This document shows positions 35,632-45,134 of a DNA stretch of 45,368 nt, piece after piece (position 1 is the stretch's first letter; each line of letters starts with the position of its first letter). Location: positions 1-45,368 of the forward strand of contig DAIDHX010000006.1 in assembly GCA_027451885.1 (NCBI GenBank), given 5' to 3'. The DNA comes from Planctomycetales bacterium (GTDB lineage: Bacteria; Planctomycetota; Planctomycetia; Isosphaerales; Isosphaeraceae). Both the position numbers and the translations under genes were made by a program. The notes under the pieces are model-generated. The model was not told where the DNA came from. It was given only the letters and a program-made list of their open reading frames with translations, and searched no databases.

Positions 35632-36627
35632 TTAGAAGCTGGCAGTTGTGCGTGGGCCCTGTCCGGCGGGGCGCCGAGCGGCTGGCTGGGTCGGAAAGCG
35701 GCGATCGGATGGCAGCCGACCAGGCGCCGTCCCCACGCGCCGGAGGCCGCTTCGACGCCGCCGCGTTTCGGCCGCGGTCTGCCGCGCTTCCGCCGCCGGG
35801 GCGTCGTTGCGGGCATCCAGCTTGCGGATCGCACGCAGCTCGATCTTGCGCACCCATTCCCGGGTCACGCCCAGACGGCGGCCGATCTCCTTGAGCGTCA
35901 AAGGCTGCTCGCCGCCCAGCCCATAACGGAGCGCCAGAATCGTGCGCTCCCGGGGATCGAGCAGGTTCATTCGCCGCGCCAGAATCCTGCGCTCATCCTC
36001 GGCTTCAAGCGAAGACTCGGGCCCGTCCGCCGGATCCCGTGACTCGTCGGGCGTCCAATGCGTTGACTCCCCATGCATACCGCTTTCCAGCTTCAACTGA
36101 CGCGCCTGGCACGCCTTCTCCACGAGAACCTTCTGTGCCTCGGTCAAGCCCAGGAATTCCGCGACCTCGCTGAAGATCGGCGCCCGGCCCAGCTCCCGGT
36201 TCAACGTCCGCTCCGCACGCCTCCACTTCGTGAGCAGGCCAACCATGTGCGCAGGCAGACGAATCGTCGACGTGGTGTTGATGAGCGCGTGCCGGATCGA
36301 CTGCTTGATCCAGTGGCTGGCGTAGGTACTGAAACGCGTGCCGTAGCCAGGGTCGTACTCCTCCGTGGCCCGGATCAGACCCAGGTTCCCCTCGCCCACC
36401 AGATCTTCAAGCACCATCCCTCGGCCTGTGTAATCGCGGGCGATCTTGACCACAAGGCGGAGATTCGCCTGGATCATCCGCGTGCGTGCGTCCTTGTCTC
36501 CCCTGGCAATGGCGCCGGCAAGCTCACGCTCCTCCGCCGCCGAGAGCAACGCGTCGTCCTGAATCTCTCGCAAGTAGATATGAAGAGAGCTTGAAGATTC
36601 GTTCATCCGGGTTGAAATCTGGTTCAT
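35632..36627 (-). CDS. Sigma-70 family RNA polymerase sigma factor (group 2-3, RpoD/RpoS-like)
   Basis: A 331-residue factor that redirects RNA polymerase. ATG at 36627 (MNQISTRMNESSSS) is 6 nt from AGGAGAG. Region 1.2 (LHIYLREIQDDALLSAAEE), region 2 (NLRLVVKIARDYTGRGM, GEGNLGLIRATEEYDPGYG, FSTYASHWIKQSI), region 3 and the region 4.2 helix-turn-helix (LTLKEIGRRLGVTREWVRKI) are all present. The long region 1.1 of a housekeeping RpoD is absent. After residue 273 comes a 58-residue Arg/Ala/Pro-rich tail not expected for the family, possibly from loss of an original stop codon. A long intergenic region of 855 bp lies upstream. Confidence 0.93.
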   Translation of the reverse strand: MNQISTRMNESSSSLHIYLREIQDDALLSAAEERELAGAIARGDKDARTRMIQANLRLVVKIARDYTGRGMVLEDLVGEGNLGLIRATEEYDPGYGTRFSTYASHWIKQSIRHALINTTSTIRLPAHMVGLLTKWRRAERTLNRELGRAPIFSEVAEFLGLTEAQKVLVEKACQARQLKLESGMHGESTHWTPDESRDPADGPESSLEAEDERRILARRMNLLDPRERTILALRYGLGGEQPLTLKEIGRRLGVTREWVRKIELRAIRKLDARNDAPAAEARQTAAETRRRRSGLRRVGTAPGRLPSDRRFPTQPAARRPAGQGPRTTASF

Positions 36628-37482
36628 CGTGACTCTCCTGGGACGTCCACCGAACAATGGAGTCAGACACCGTCGTCAACGTCCGCCCGAGCGGCTGTCC
36701 TTTCACGGGAGTCCACATCCTTGTCCGCGAGCCCAGAGACCCCAGCTCCACGCGCCTGGTCACTTGAGCCAAACCCGACTTCCACATCCTTGTCGGGCTC
36801 TTCCTTCGCGCGTCCCGGTCGCCACCCAAACCCCTCATTCGAACTTGTCAGCGGATCAGGCCGTCTAGCCGACCTGGACCGTCCAACCGAGCTCGGCTGT
36901 CATTCCTCAAGCCGCACCCGGATGCCGCCTCCATGACGCTCCTTTTCTGGAGTTGCAGAGGGCATCAGTTTTCGGCGGACTTTTTTCCGCCTCGGCTCAA
37001 AATCCCCGCCGCACACCTCCGGCAAGGAGCCGAAATCGCATCCTTCGGACGAACTTGATTGTGACGTAACGATCTGTGGAGAAACGCTTTGTGGAGATTC
37101 AGGGGGGCAGGATGGAATCGCTCACGCTACGCGTCGGTAGATTCGTTAGAAAACGTTTTACTAAGCCGGTAAATTGAAAAAGCCAACCAGATTCAGGAAG
37201 AAAGGCTGGAATGGGTCGTGGTTCGAAGGTTTAATTAATGGTGGCGTCCGGACGATCTGAATGAGGAAGTGAACGTGGATCGTCGGCGAATGGATGCATT
37301 ATTTTGGCGGCAACGGGGACGGGACGATTCTCCAGGGAGCTGGGCTGGGTCGCCGGCCGGCGACGGGCCGGGGTCCGTTCCGAACCGGCAACCGCGAGCG
37401 GTTGGATACGTGTGCGTGGGGTGGGGATAGCCGAGGATCCGGCGTTCACCGCGATTGACCATCTCCGCGGAAGGCTGTGATC
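36628..37482. promoter_or_regulatory. Long divergent intergenic region between two sigma-factor genes
   Basis: This 855-bp gap has no credible gene. TCCACATCCTTGTC occurs twice (about 36711 and 36781). GGCGGA (36974-36979) can pair with TCCGCC (36986-36991) across a T-rich loop, but no T-run follows on the outside, so I do not call a terminator. The perfect palindrome AAAACGTTTT lies at 37150-37159 in AT-rich sequence and is a candidate operator or promoter part for the ECF-kinase operon. Promoters for both sigma genes should lie here. Confidence 0.4.
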
Positions 37483-38070
37483 ATGGCCCGAGACGAAGCG
37501 CTGAGAACTCTTCTGGTCCGGGTGGGTGAGGGGGACGACGAAGCGGTCCGGGAATTCCTTGCGCGCTACGAGCGTGAGGTCCTGATGATGGTACGTTTTC
37601 GTCTGCCCAGGGCCATTCGCAACCAGTATGAGTCCACCGATTTTGTTCAGGCGGTTTGGAAAAGCATGCTGCCGCAGCTCCGCCGCACATCGATTGGGTT
37701 TGAGAACGAGCGGCATCTCTTGCATTATTTGGCGGGCATGGTGCGCAACAAGATCTTCGAGAAGCACCGCCGCCTGACCTTGACCGAGAAGTACGATATC
37801 GCGCGTGAGGAGCCGCTCTACGTGCGGCGCGGGGAACGCGTGGAAGCGCGCGAGATCGTGGCGCCCGATCCCACGCCCAGTCAGGAGGCTCAGGCCGGCG
37901 AGTGTTTTGAGCAATTAGTGCATAATCGTACACCTATCGAGGCCGAGGTCATTCGTCTCAAGCGAGACGGTCTGAGCTATGCGGAGATCGAGGCGCGAAC
38001 CCGCGTTGGGGAACGGTCGTTGCGGCGGATTGTGGACGCGGCCTGGTTGCGTCTGGAGCGCAAGTCATGA
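37483..38070 (+). CDS. ECF-type RNA polymerase sigma factor
   Basis: A 195-residue extracytoplasmic-function sigma factor. ATG at 37483 (MARDEALRTLL) follows GGAAGG by 8 nt. Region 2 is seen in FLARYEREVLMMVRFRLP and STDFVQAVWKSMLPQL, region 4 in LSYAEIEARTRVGERSLRRI (helix-turn-helix). This is the planctomycete-type ECF lineage that lies beside Ser/Thr kinases rather than an anti-sigma factor. Its TGA overlaps the ATG of the kinase (ATGA at 38067), so both are made together. Phosphorylation by the kinase is a plausible control, by analogy with STK-linked ECF groups, but is not shown by the sequence. Confidence 0.92.
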   Translation: MARDEALRTLLVRVGEGDDEAVREFLARYEREVLMMVRFRLPRAIRNQYESTDFVQAVWKSMLPQLRRTSIGFENERHLLHYLAGMVRNKIFEKHRRLTLTEKYDIAREEPLYVRRGERVEAREIVAPDPTPSQEAQAGECFEQLVHNRTPIEAEVIRLKRDGLSYAEIEARTRVGERSLRRIVDAAWLRLERKS

Positions 38071-41000
38071 GCGAGTTGCCAGCTTCTGGGAGTTCCCAGA
38101 AGCCGCGGCGTTCCTCCGAGTCGAGGAGCGATGCGACTCTGAGCGCACGGCGTCGGGGCGAGCTCCACGACGGCGGCTCGCTGCGCCTGGACCTGCTGCA
38201 CGATTTCACCCTGCGTTTCGAGCAAGGGGAAGGTCCTCGCCTCGACTCGTATCTCGAGCGCCTGCCTGCCGACGACCTGGAGTCGCGGCTCGAGCTCGTC
38301 TACCGCGAGTTCTGCCTGCGCGAGGCGCGTGGCGACGCACCCTCCAGCACGGAGTACGTCGCACGCTTTCCCGGGCTTGAGCCCGACCTGGGACACCTGC
38401 TCACCATCCATCTGGAATGCCCTTCCTCGTTCATGCGCGGGATGATCGACCCAGCCGCGGCAGAGCCGGACTGGCCTCGAGAATCCGACTGGATCGGTCC
38501 CTATCACCTGATCCGCGAGCTTGGTCGCGGAGCCTTCGCACGCGTGTTCCTCGCCGAGCACGTGGATCTCGAGAATCGCCTCGTTGTGCTCAAGATCACC
38601 ACCCGAAAGACCCAGGAGGCCAGGTTGCTGGCGCGGGTGCGCCATGCCCATATCGTGGAGGTTGAGGACCAGTTCCCGGTCAACGACGGCGTGTTCATGG
38701 TGTTGCGGATGCCGTTCTGGGGAGGCGCCACGCTGGCTTCGGTGCTGGAGGCCGGCGGCGATCCGCGGCGAGCGACGACGGGCCGCGAGCTCCTTGAACA
38801 ACTTGATCGGGCGGCCGCCCGCGAGTATCCCTCGGTCTTCACCGAGCTGCCCGCGCGCGAGATCCTGGCCGGTCTGAGCTACGAAAAGGCCGTTGCCTGG
38901 ATCATCGCCCGTCTTGCCGCGGCGCTCGATCATGCCTTTCGCAAGGGCGTGGTTCATGGGGACGTCAAGCCCTCGAACATCATTCTGACGTCCGATGGCA
39001 ATCCCATGCTCCTGGACTTTAACCTGTCCTGGGATTCGGAACCGGGATCGGAGGTCGCGTCGCGTGATCGAGGCGGCACGCTCGCCTACATGGCGCCCGA
39101 ACGACTCGCGCGGTTGCGGGGCGAGGGGGCGGCGGAACCGATCGACCACCATCGGGCGGATCTGTACTCTCTGGGCATGGTGCTGCTGGAAACGCTGGCG
39201 GGCAAGCAGATACTTCGGCGCGAGTCGCGAATGCAGCGGCAAACCGAAGGTTCCAGCCCGGATGCAGCTTCCGCGGGCAAGGAACGCTCGCAGGCCACAA
39301 CGGCTCGTGAGCTCTTCAAGCTTGCGGCGTCCCAGGGTCGGCCGATTTCGAGCGGGCTCAAGGCGATTCTCGAGCGCTGCCTCGACCCGGATCCGCTCGA
39401 GCGCTATGGATACGCGCGCGAGCTCGCCGACGATCTGGATCGTTTCCGCGCGGACCGCCCGCCGGCCTACGCCCATGAATCGCTGCTCCGCGACAGAATC
39501 CCCCGCTGGATGCGCAGGCAAAAACGGGCGCTCTACGCCGCGACGACCTCGGTTGTGATTGGAATGACCCTGGTCGTGATCGTGGCGCGTTCGCTCACGC
39601 TCCAGGCCATGACGGCTCAGGCCCGCTCCAAGCTGGAATGGTATCTCGGTGATCTCCGCGCGGGGGCGTACGGCTTTCAGCGCTCGACCACGCTCGACGC
39701 CCTCGAAGGCGCGGGTGATTCGCAACCCCGGTTCGGCGTTCCCTACGGCGCTGGCCGCAAGTCGTCCGAGACCGCGCACCAGGCCATCCGCGACTATGAG
39801 CTGCTCAGCTCCAACGACTGGCGCAAGCGCGATGATATTCGCATGCTTCCCGAGGCCGACCGCCGCGATCTGGAGCTCTGGCTTCTGGAGCAGACCTATC
39901 GCTATTGCCGTTCGCTCCATGACCGCGCGAATTCGCCCACCGACTGGGAACGCGCGCGGTCGATTCTCGATCACGTCTCCAGCCCGCTCTACCTCACCGC
40001 GTACGAGCAACTGATCCACGAGCTGGATGCCCGGCTCAAGGCTGCGGGCGCGGAGCCTTCGCCTCGCCCGCCAGCGCGTGCCGCTTCCGATGATCAAAAC
40101 GAAGCGGATCTCTATCTCCTGGGCGTGGCCGCGGAGTTCGATGCCGGCCAGTTTGTCTCCGAAATCGCCCATCGCAAGATGGAGGGAGACCTCGAGGGCC
40201 AGGGATCTCCGCCAGCCGAGCCCGAGGAAGCCGGCTCCCGGCGCGCGCTCGAGCGCGCCCTCGGTTTGTACAGGCAATATCTGGTCCGGAATCCGCGGTC
40301 GTTCTGGGGGCACTATCGCGCGGCCTCCACATCCTTTGCGCTCGGCGGCTTCCAGCAGGCCGCGGATCATCTCGCGCCCTGCGTGGCCCGCTGGCCCAGC
40401 AACGCCGCGCTCCATCTGGGCATGGCATCCTGCCTGGCCGAGCTGGGGCGTTACGAAGAAGCCCTGCGAGAATGCGAAACCGCGCGCCTGGCTGTACCTG
40501 ATTACCCCGAGCTCTACCGCTCTCGCGTCTTTATTCTGGCCTCGGCCGGCGTGGCAGACGGGCTCGAGGAAGACATCCAGCGCTTCGAGATCCTGAGCGG
40601 CCTCTTGCCCCGGGAGTTCCTGACCGCGGGGGCGAGCGCCTTGCCGGAACGGCCCGCGGCGGTGGTCTCGGTGCCGCTCTTGCCCAGCTCGCTCGACCCG
40701 CTCCTGGTGCGCTCGAACGCAGATCCCTTGCCGCGGCGCGCGGCCCAGGTCGAAATCAATCCCGACGAGATCAACTTCCGCGGCGAGATCGCCGTGCGCG
40801 TCCGCAGGGCAGGGCGTGGTGATCTGGCTCTCGGCGAATTCACCAAGATCCTCTACCTCGATCCCTCGAACCTCCCCGCGCGGGTCTATCGCAGTCTGTG
40901 CGAGATCGAGGCCAGCCAATTCGACGAAGCATCCCGGGATCTTGACGCCGTCTTCAAGCACCCGGGACTGCTCGCTTATCTGACCAGGGACCCCGCCCTT

Positions 41001-41366
41001 GCGGGCTCGTTTCTTCATGTGTCCGACGCCTATCTGCGGGCCAACAGGGCTTACGAAAGCCGCGTGATCGCGCGGCGGGCGCTCGATCTGGCGATCTCGC
41101 TCAAGCTTAAACGCGGGCGCTTTCATTACACACTCGCGCGTGCGCACGCCTTCGCCGCACGCACCGATCCCCGCCAGCTCAAACCCGCCGCGCGGCAGCT
41201 CCGTTACGCGTTTCTGGCCAATCGTGATATCTATAAACAAGGATATGAACGCGACGTGCTCTTCGATCCCATTCGATCCCGGCTTGATCCGCTGCTCGGC
41301 CACGACACCAAACCAGGCCCCCGCCGGCCCCGAGCCGCCTCAAGGACCCTGGCACAAACCGAGTAG
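38067..41366 (+). CDS. Transmembrane Ser/Thr protein kinase with C-terminal TPR region
   Basis: A 1099-residue Hanks-type kinase. Residues about 40-116 form the N-terminal domain usual in planctomycete kinases (LDSYLERLPADD, SSTEYVARFPGLEPDL). The kinase domain follows: glycine loop LGRGAFARVF (152-161), catalytic Lys176, catalytic loop HGDVKPSN (Asp299, Asn304), metal site DFN (Asp317) instead of DFG, and APE at 343-345. A membrane helix lies at about 488-511. The C-terminal half holds TPR-like units around 728-831 and near 900-1050. The key catalytic residues are kept, so activity is likely. It is translationally coupled to the ECF sigma gene and probably senses or relays an envelope signal to it. 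Confidence 0.9.
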   Translation: MSELPASGSSQKPRRSSESRSDATLSARRRGELHDGGSLRLDLLHDFTLRFEQGEGPRLDSYLERLPADDLESRLELVYREFCLREARGDAPSSTEYVARFPGLEPDLGHLLTIHLECPSSFMRGMIDPAAAEPDWPRESDWIGPYHLIRELGRGAFARVFLAEHVDLENRLVVLKITTRKTQEARLLARVRHAHIVEVEDQFPVNDGVFMVLRMPFWGGATLASVLEAGGDPRRATTGRELLEQLDRAAAREYPSVFTELPAREILAGLSYEKAVAWIIARLAAALDHAFRKGVVHGDVKPSNIILTSDGNPMLLDFNLSWDSEPGSEVASRDRGGTLAYMAPERLARLRGEGAAEPIDHHRADLYSLGMVLLETLAGKQILRRESRMQRQTEGSSPDAASAGKERSQATTARELFKLAASQGRPISSGLKAILERCLDPDPLERYGYARELADDLDRFRADRPPAYAHESLLRDRIPRWMRRQKRALYAATTSVVIGMTLVVIVARSLTLQAMTAQARSKLEWYLGDLRAGAYGFQRSTTLDALEGAGDSQPRFGVPYGAGRKSSETAHQAIRDYELLSSNDWRKRDDIRMLPEADRRDLELWLLEQTYRYCRSLHDRANSPTDWERARSILDHVSSPLYLTAYEQLIHELDARLKAAGAEPSPRPPARAASDDQNEADLYLLGVAAEFDAGQFVSEIAHRKMEGDLEGQGSPPAEPEEAGSRRALERALGLYRQYLVRNPRSFWGHYRAASTSFALGGFQQAADHLAPCVARWPSNAALHLGMASCLAELGRYEEALRECETARLAVPDYPELYRSRVFILASAGVADGLEEDIQRFEILSGLLPREFLTAGASALPERPAAVVSVPLLPSSLDPLLVRSNADPLPRRAAQVEINPDEINFRGEIAVRVRRAGRGDLALGEFTKILYLDPSNLPARVYRSLCEIEASQFDEASRDLDAVFKHPGLLAYLTRDPALAGSFLHVSDAYLRANRAYESRVIARRALDLAISLKLKRGRFHYTLARAHAFAARTDPRQLKPAARQLRYAFLANRDIYKQGYERDVLFDPIRSRLDPLLGHDTKPGPRRPRAASRTLAQTE

Positions 41367-41536
41367 AAGCGGCCGATCAGGGACAGCCGCCGCCATGCCT
41401 CGCCTGGCATCCTGATTCTTCCTCAGTCTATAATCCCGGGAATGGGTTCTTTTTCGCGGCTTGATCCCCCTGCGTGCGGCTCGATCCCGGGCGCCGTCGC
41501 GGCCAGGATCCATCATGGCGGTCATGGAGATCGCGG

Positions 41537-43708
41537 ATGACCCGATCCCGTTGCTCGCTGCGTGTGGCTGGGCTGGATTGCCCGAACGAGGTCGCGGCGA
41601 TCGAATCCGCGCTCGCCAGCCATCCAGGCATCGAGACCCTTTCGTTCGATCTGATCCACGGCGTTCTGACCGTGGATTACGACGCTGACCTCACCGATCC
41701 CGAACGCATGGCCGGGCGCATCCTGTCGCATGCCGGCCTGCGCGCCACGCTCGCGGGCGCGCCCCAGCCGGCGACGAGCTGGTGGGCGCGCAGAGGACGC
41801 ATTGTTCTTACGGCGGGCTCCGGCGTCGCGCTCGCCTGCGCCTTGATTTTCGACTGGTTCGGCGCCCGGCTTGGTCTCGGCGCGCCCGCGGACCATCGGG
41901 CCGCGCTCGCCGCTTATGGACTGGCGATCCTGATCGGCGGGATGGACCTGTTGCCGCGTGCCCTGCGATCGGTGCGCGGGCTCCGGCTCAATATCGACGT
42001 GCTCATGACGCTCGCCGTGATCGCCGCTGCCTGCCTGGGCGACTGGAACGAGGCCGCCACCGTGGCGTTTCTCTACGGCCTCTCGGAAACGCTCGAGGCG
42101 CTCTCTCTCGAGCACGCCAGGCGCACGGTGCGGGCGCTCCTGGACGTGGCGCCCTCCCGCGCGGAACGCTTGAATCCAGACGGCTCGATCGCCGAGGTTC
42201 CCGCCTCCACAATCGCGCGGGGAGATCGCCTGCTCGTGCGCGCAGGCGAGACGATTCCCGTCGACGGCGTGATCGCGGTGGGACGTTCGAGCATCGACGA
42301 AAAGGCACTGACGGGGGAATCCGTGCCGGTCGCCCGCGGCGTCGGCGACCCCATTCACGCGGGCACCATCAATGGCGAGGGAACGCTTGAGATGATCGCG
42401 GATGGCCCAGTCAGTGAGTCGGTGGTCGCACGCGTGATCGACCAGGTGCGATCCGCCCGCTCGGGCCGCGCTGTGGTGGAACGCAGGATCGACCGCTTCG
42501 CCGCGTTCTATACACCGGCCGTGCTCGCGCTCGCGATCCTGGTCGCACTCGCTCCCCTGGCGCTCACACTGGCGCAAGACAGCGCAGCGGTCGATCGGGC
42601 GCTTGTCCGCCAGTGGGGCGAACGCGGTCTTGTCATCCTCGTGATCGCCTGCCCCTGCGCGCTGGTGATCGCCACGCCAGTGGCCGTGGTTTCGGGCCTG
42701 GCCGCCGCTGCCAGGCGCGGTGTTCTGGTGCGCGGAGGCGAATACCTCGAACGCGTCGGCCGGCTCACGGTGATGGCCTTTGATAAGACCGGCACGCTGA
42801 CCAGCGGGCGCCCCGACGTCGTGGAGGTTGTTCCCACGCATGGGTCGGGCGGCAAGGACAGGCTGCTTTCGATCGCCGCCGCCCTCGGGGATCGCGGCGG
42901 CCACGTGCTGGGGAAGGCCATCGCCCGCCACGCCCGCGACCTGCGCATCAGCGTCCCCGTGGCCGACGACTACAGGGCCGTGCCCGGTTTGGGCGCGCTC
43001 GGGCGTGTGGAAACCGTCGAATACCATCTGGGTAGCCACCGTTATATCGATGAAATCGGCATGTGTGGGCCTGGCTTTCATGATCAGCTTGGCCAGGCTG
43101 AGGAATCGGTCGGCTCGGCGGTTGCGGTCTCGGCGCCCTCGGGGCCGCTGGGCTACATCCGACTGGCCGACCAGGTGCGCCCGGAAGCCTCACGCGTGAT
43201 CGCGGAGCTCCAGGCGCTTGGTCTGCGCACGGTCATGCTCACGGGCGACAATGCCCGCACCGCCGCGGCCGTGGCCGGCGAGCTTGGCGTGCATGAACAA
43301 CGCGCAGGGCTTTCTCCGGAAGACAAGGTCAAGGCTCTGTCTGAAATCGACGCCGAGCATGGCATGACCGGCATGGTCGGCGACGGCGTCAACGACGCTC
43401 CCGCCCTGGCCGCGGCCCGTGTCAGCATTGCGATCGGAGGGGCATCCAGCGGGGCAGCGCTTGAGTCGGCCGATGTCATCCTGCTCGCCGAGGATCTGGG
43501 CCGGCTCCCCTGGCTCGTTCGCCATGGCCGCAAGGTCCTGGGCAGAATCCACCAGAACATCGCCATCGCCCTGGTTCTCAAGGGTGCGGTGCTCGTTGCC
43601 GCGGTTCTTGGCCTGGCCAACTTGTGGATGGCCGTGGCCTCCGATGTGGGCGCGAGCCTCGTCGTCGTTGCCAACGCCCTGCGCTTGCTGCACGATTCCG
43701 AGTCCTGA
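41537..43708 (+). CDS. Heavy-metal-translocating P1B-type ATPase (Zn/Cd/Pb class)
   Basis: A 723-residue metal pump. ATG at 41537 follows GGAG by 7 nt. An N-terminal metal-binding domain has GLDCPNE (Cys15) rather than CxxC. Core motifs are TGES (259-262), the membrane CPC (Cys372-Cys374), DKTGTLT (Asp416) and GDGVNDAP near 615-622. The last helices contain LKGAVLV and ASDVGASLVVVANALRLL, where the Lys and Asp match the Zn/Cd-type (ZntA-like) signature. The usual HP dipeptide of the nucleotide-binding domain reads His456-Val457 here. Export of Zn, Cd or Pb from the cytoplasm is the likely role. No metal regulator gene is adjacent. Confidence 0.9.
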   Translation: MTRSRCSLRVAGLDCPNEVAAIESALASHPGIETLSFDLIHGVLTVDYDADLTDPERMAGRILSHAGLRATLAGAPQPATSWWARRGRIVLTAGSGVALACALIFDWFGARLGLGAPADHRAALAAYGLAILIGGMDLLPRALRSVRGLRLNIDVLMTLAVIAAACLGDWNEAATVAFLYGLSETLEALSLEHARRTVRALLDVAPSRAERLNPDGSIAEVPASTIARGDRLLVRAGETIPVDGVIAVGRSSIDEKALTGESVPVARGVGDPIHAGTINGEGTLEMIADGPVSESVVARVIDQVRSARSGRAVVERRIDRFAAFYTPAVLALAILVALAPLALTLAQDSAAVDRALVRQWGERGLVILVIACPCALVIATPVAVVSGLAAAARRGVLVRGGEYLERVGRLTVMAFDKTGTLTSGRPDVVEVVPTHGSGGKDRLLSIAAALGDRGGHVLGKAIARHARDLRISVPVADDYRAVPGLGALGRVETVEYHLGSHRYIDEIGMCGPGFHDQLGQAEESVGSAVAVSAPSGPLGYIRLADQVRPEASRVIAELQALGLRTVMLTGDNARTAAAVAGELGVHEQRAGLSPEDKVKALSEIDAEHGMTGMVGDGVNDAPALAAARVSIAIGGASSGAALESADVILLAEDLGRLPWLVRHGRKVLGRIHQNIAIALVLKGAVLVAAVLGLANLWMAVASDVGASLVVVANALRLLHDSES

Positions 43709-43713
43709 CCCAA

Positions 43714-44886
43714 TCACGCCTCGGCTGCGAACGGCTCCACCGGCTTCGGATGAATCGTGCGCTTCGCACGCGCCTGGATCGCTCCAACCTCGGCCTCGAC
43801 CGCCTCGATCTCGGCTTTCGTGGCCAGAACCTCGAGCGTCATGACCGCTTTCCTGCGCCCCTCCGGCGGCAGCGTGATCACACGCCCGCGCGCCTTCTCA
43901 AAGGGACGTGCATTGGGATAATTCGAACCTGGTTCCAGACCCGTCACATAGCCATCCCGTAATCCTCCCGTGTTCTTCCACAGCGTGAACGCCGGCAACT
44001 CCTCGGGCCGATACCGCAGCACCACCGCCCGCTCGCCCTCGCGATCACGCAGCATCGCCAGGCTTTCACCCTGCTCGCTCGCCAGCGGCACGTGATAGAA
44101 AACCTGCTCGCGAAAGCCGGGCGTCGGCCCCCGGTAGGTGTCATACTCCGCGAGCGCAGCCTGGGCCGCCGCGTCTCGCGGCAGCACCTGGAGCGCCGGC
44201 GTGAGCAATCTCGCCCCTTCGTTCAGGAACGGCGGACCAAAATTCCAGTGATACAGAATCTGGAACTCCATGGGATGATCCGCAAGATTGATGAATTCAT
44301 CGCAAACTTGCAGCCGGTTTGAGCCGGGATGTGTGGAAATTCGGGTCTCGAGCCGCACACCCATCCCGAACAGCCGCGTTTCCTCAACCTTGCCCTCGAC
44401 GACGATCTCGTGCGGCGGCCTGGGATCGATGTGTACGGCAACGTGCGTCGCGGGAATATTGGCGATTCGCCCGTGCAATGTTCCCCGCCCAGAACCATCG
44501 CTCGTTTCGAACGGCGGCCCATTGTTTTCGAGCCCACAGCGCGCGAGGAGCTCATCAAAACCCTGGAGCCAGCCCAGGCCGCCGTCGGCCGTGAGATTCA
44601 CAAGCGCGGGATGGATTGGCCCATCGCTGACCGGCGAATCCCAGCCGAGCCGATCCCCCTCGCGCCAGCCGTTCCAGATGCCCATGCCGCGGGTCGGCAG
44701 AATCGAGAAGCGCAAAACCCCATTATCAACCACGACCACGTCGACGCCGTCTCGGCGGCCGCCGCGAAGTCGCTCCTTGGTGACCTTCCACGCGATGGAT
44801 TCGGCGAGCCCAAGCGCGGGGGCGTCCACCGCGAATGACTCAAGCCAGACGTCGCTCGAGACGTCGGTGAGCACGAATGACGGCAT
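43714..44886 (-). CDS. DUF4432 protein, aldose 1-epimerase-like
   Basis: A 390-residue soluble protein of the galactose-mutarotase-like fold. Landmarks are ILPTRGMGIWNGW, GFDELLARCGLENNGPP, TLHGRIANIPA, HPMEFQILYHWNFGPPFL and LEPGSNYPNARPFEKARG. The His and Glu residues in these motifs sit where mutarotases bind sugar. Members of the family are thought to act on sugars, but the substrate is not established. The C-terminus is a charged helix (EIEAVEAEVGAIQARAKR). It converges with the metal ATPase gene with only 5 bp between stops, leaving no room for a separate terminator. Nothing nearby suggests a sugar pathway. Confidence 0.87.
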   Translation of the reverse strand: MPSFVLTDVSSDVWLESFAVDAPALGLAESIAWKVTKERLRGGRRDGVDVVVVDNGVLRFSILPTRGMGIWNGWREGDRLGWDSPVSDGPIHPALVNLTADGGLGWLQGFDELLARCGLENNGPPFETSDGSGRGTLHGRIANIPATHVAVHIDPRPPHEIVVEGKVEETRLFGMGVRLETRISTHPGSNRLQVCDEFINLADHPMEFQILYHWNFGPPFLNEGARLLTPALQVLPRDAAAQAALAEYDTYRGPTPGFREQVFYHVPLASEQGESLAMLRDREGERAVVLRYRPEELPAFTLWKNTGGLRDGYVTGLEPGSNYPNARPFEKARGRVITLPPEGRRKAVMTLEVLATKAEIEAVEAEVGAIQARAKRTIHPKPVEPFAAEA

Positions 44887-45134
44887 TTGTGAGTTCCTGG
44901 TCCGGCGTCTCGCGCCCGAGCGCAGGGTCGAGCGGTCCCGCCGACGATGCCATGGTTTATTCTAACACACGCGCGATCATCCCCGACGCGGGTACTGAGA
45001 TCCAGACCCGGCTGCCAGGCCCGAATCGGAAATCCCAGACCGCCTGGGATGGGCGCCGTGAGACCCGCGGCCCACGAGGGCGCGCGTGGGGTGCGCGCCT
45101 CGCAAGGCCGCGGTCAGGACAGCCGCCCCTGGTC

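Noticed and set aside
36974-36991. GGCGGA-T-rich loop-TCCGCC hairpin as a terminator
   Set aside because: The T-run lies within the loop, not after the stem, and no gene ends nearby.
37977-41303. A minus-strand open frame of over 1,100 codons opposite the kinase gene
   Set aside because: It lies exactly antisense to a gene with clear kinase motifs. High third-position GC keeps the antisense frame open; the translation has no domain and no credible start.
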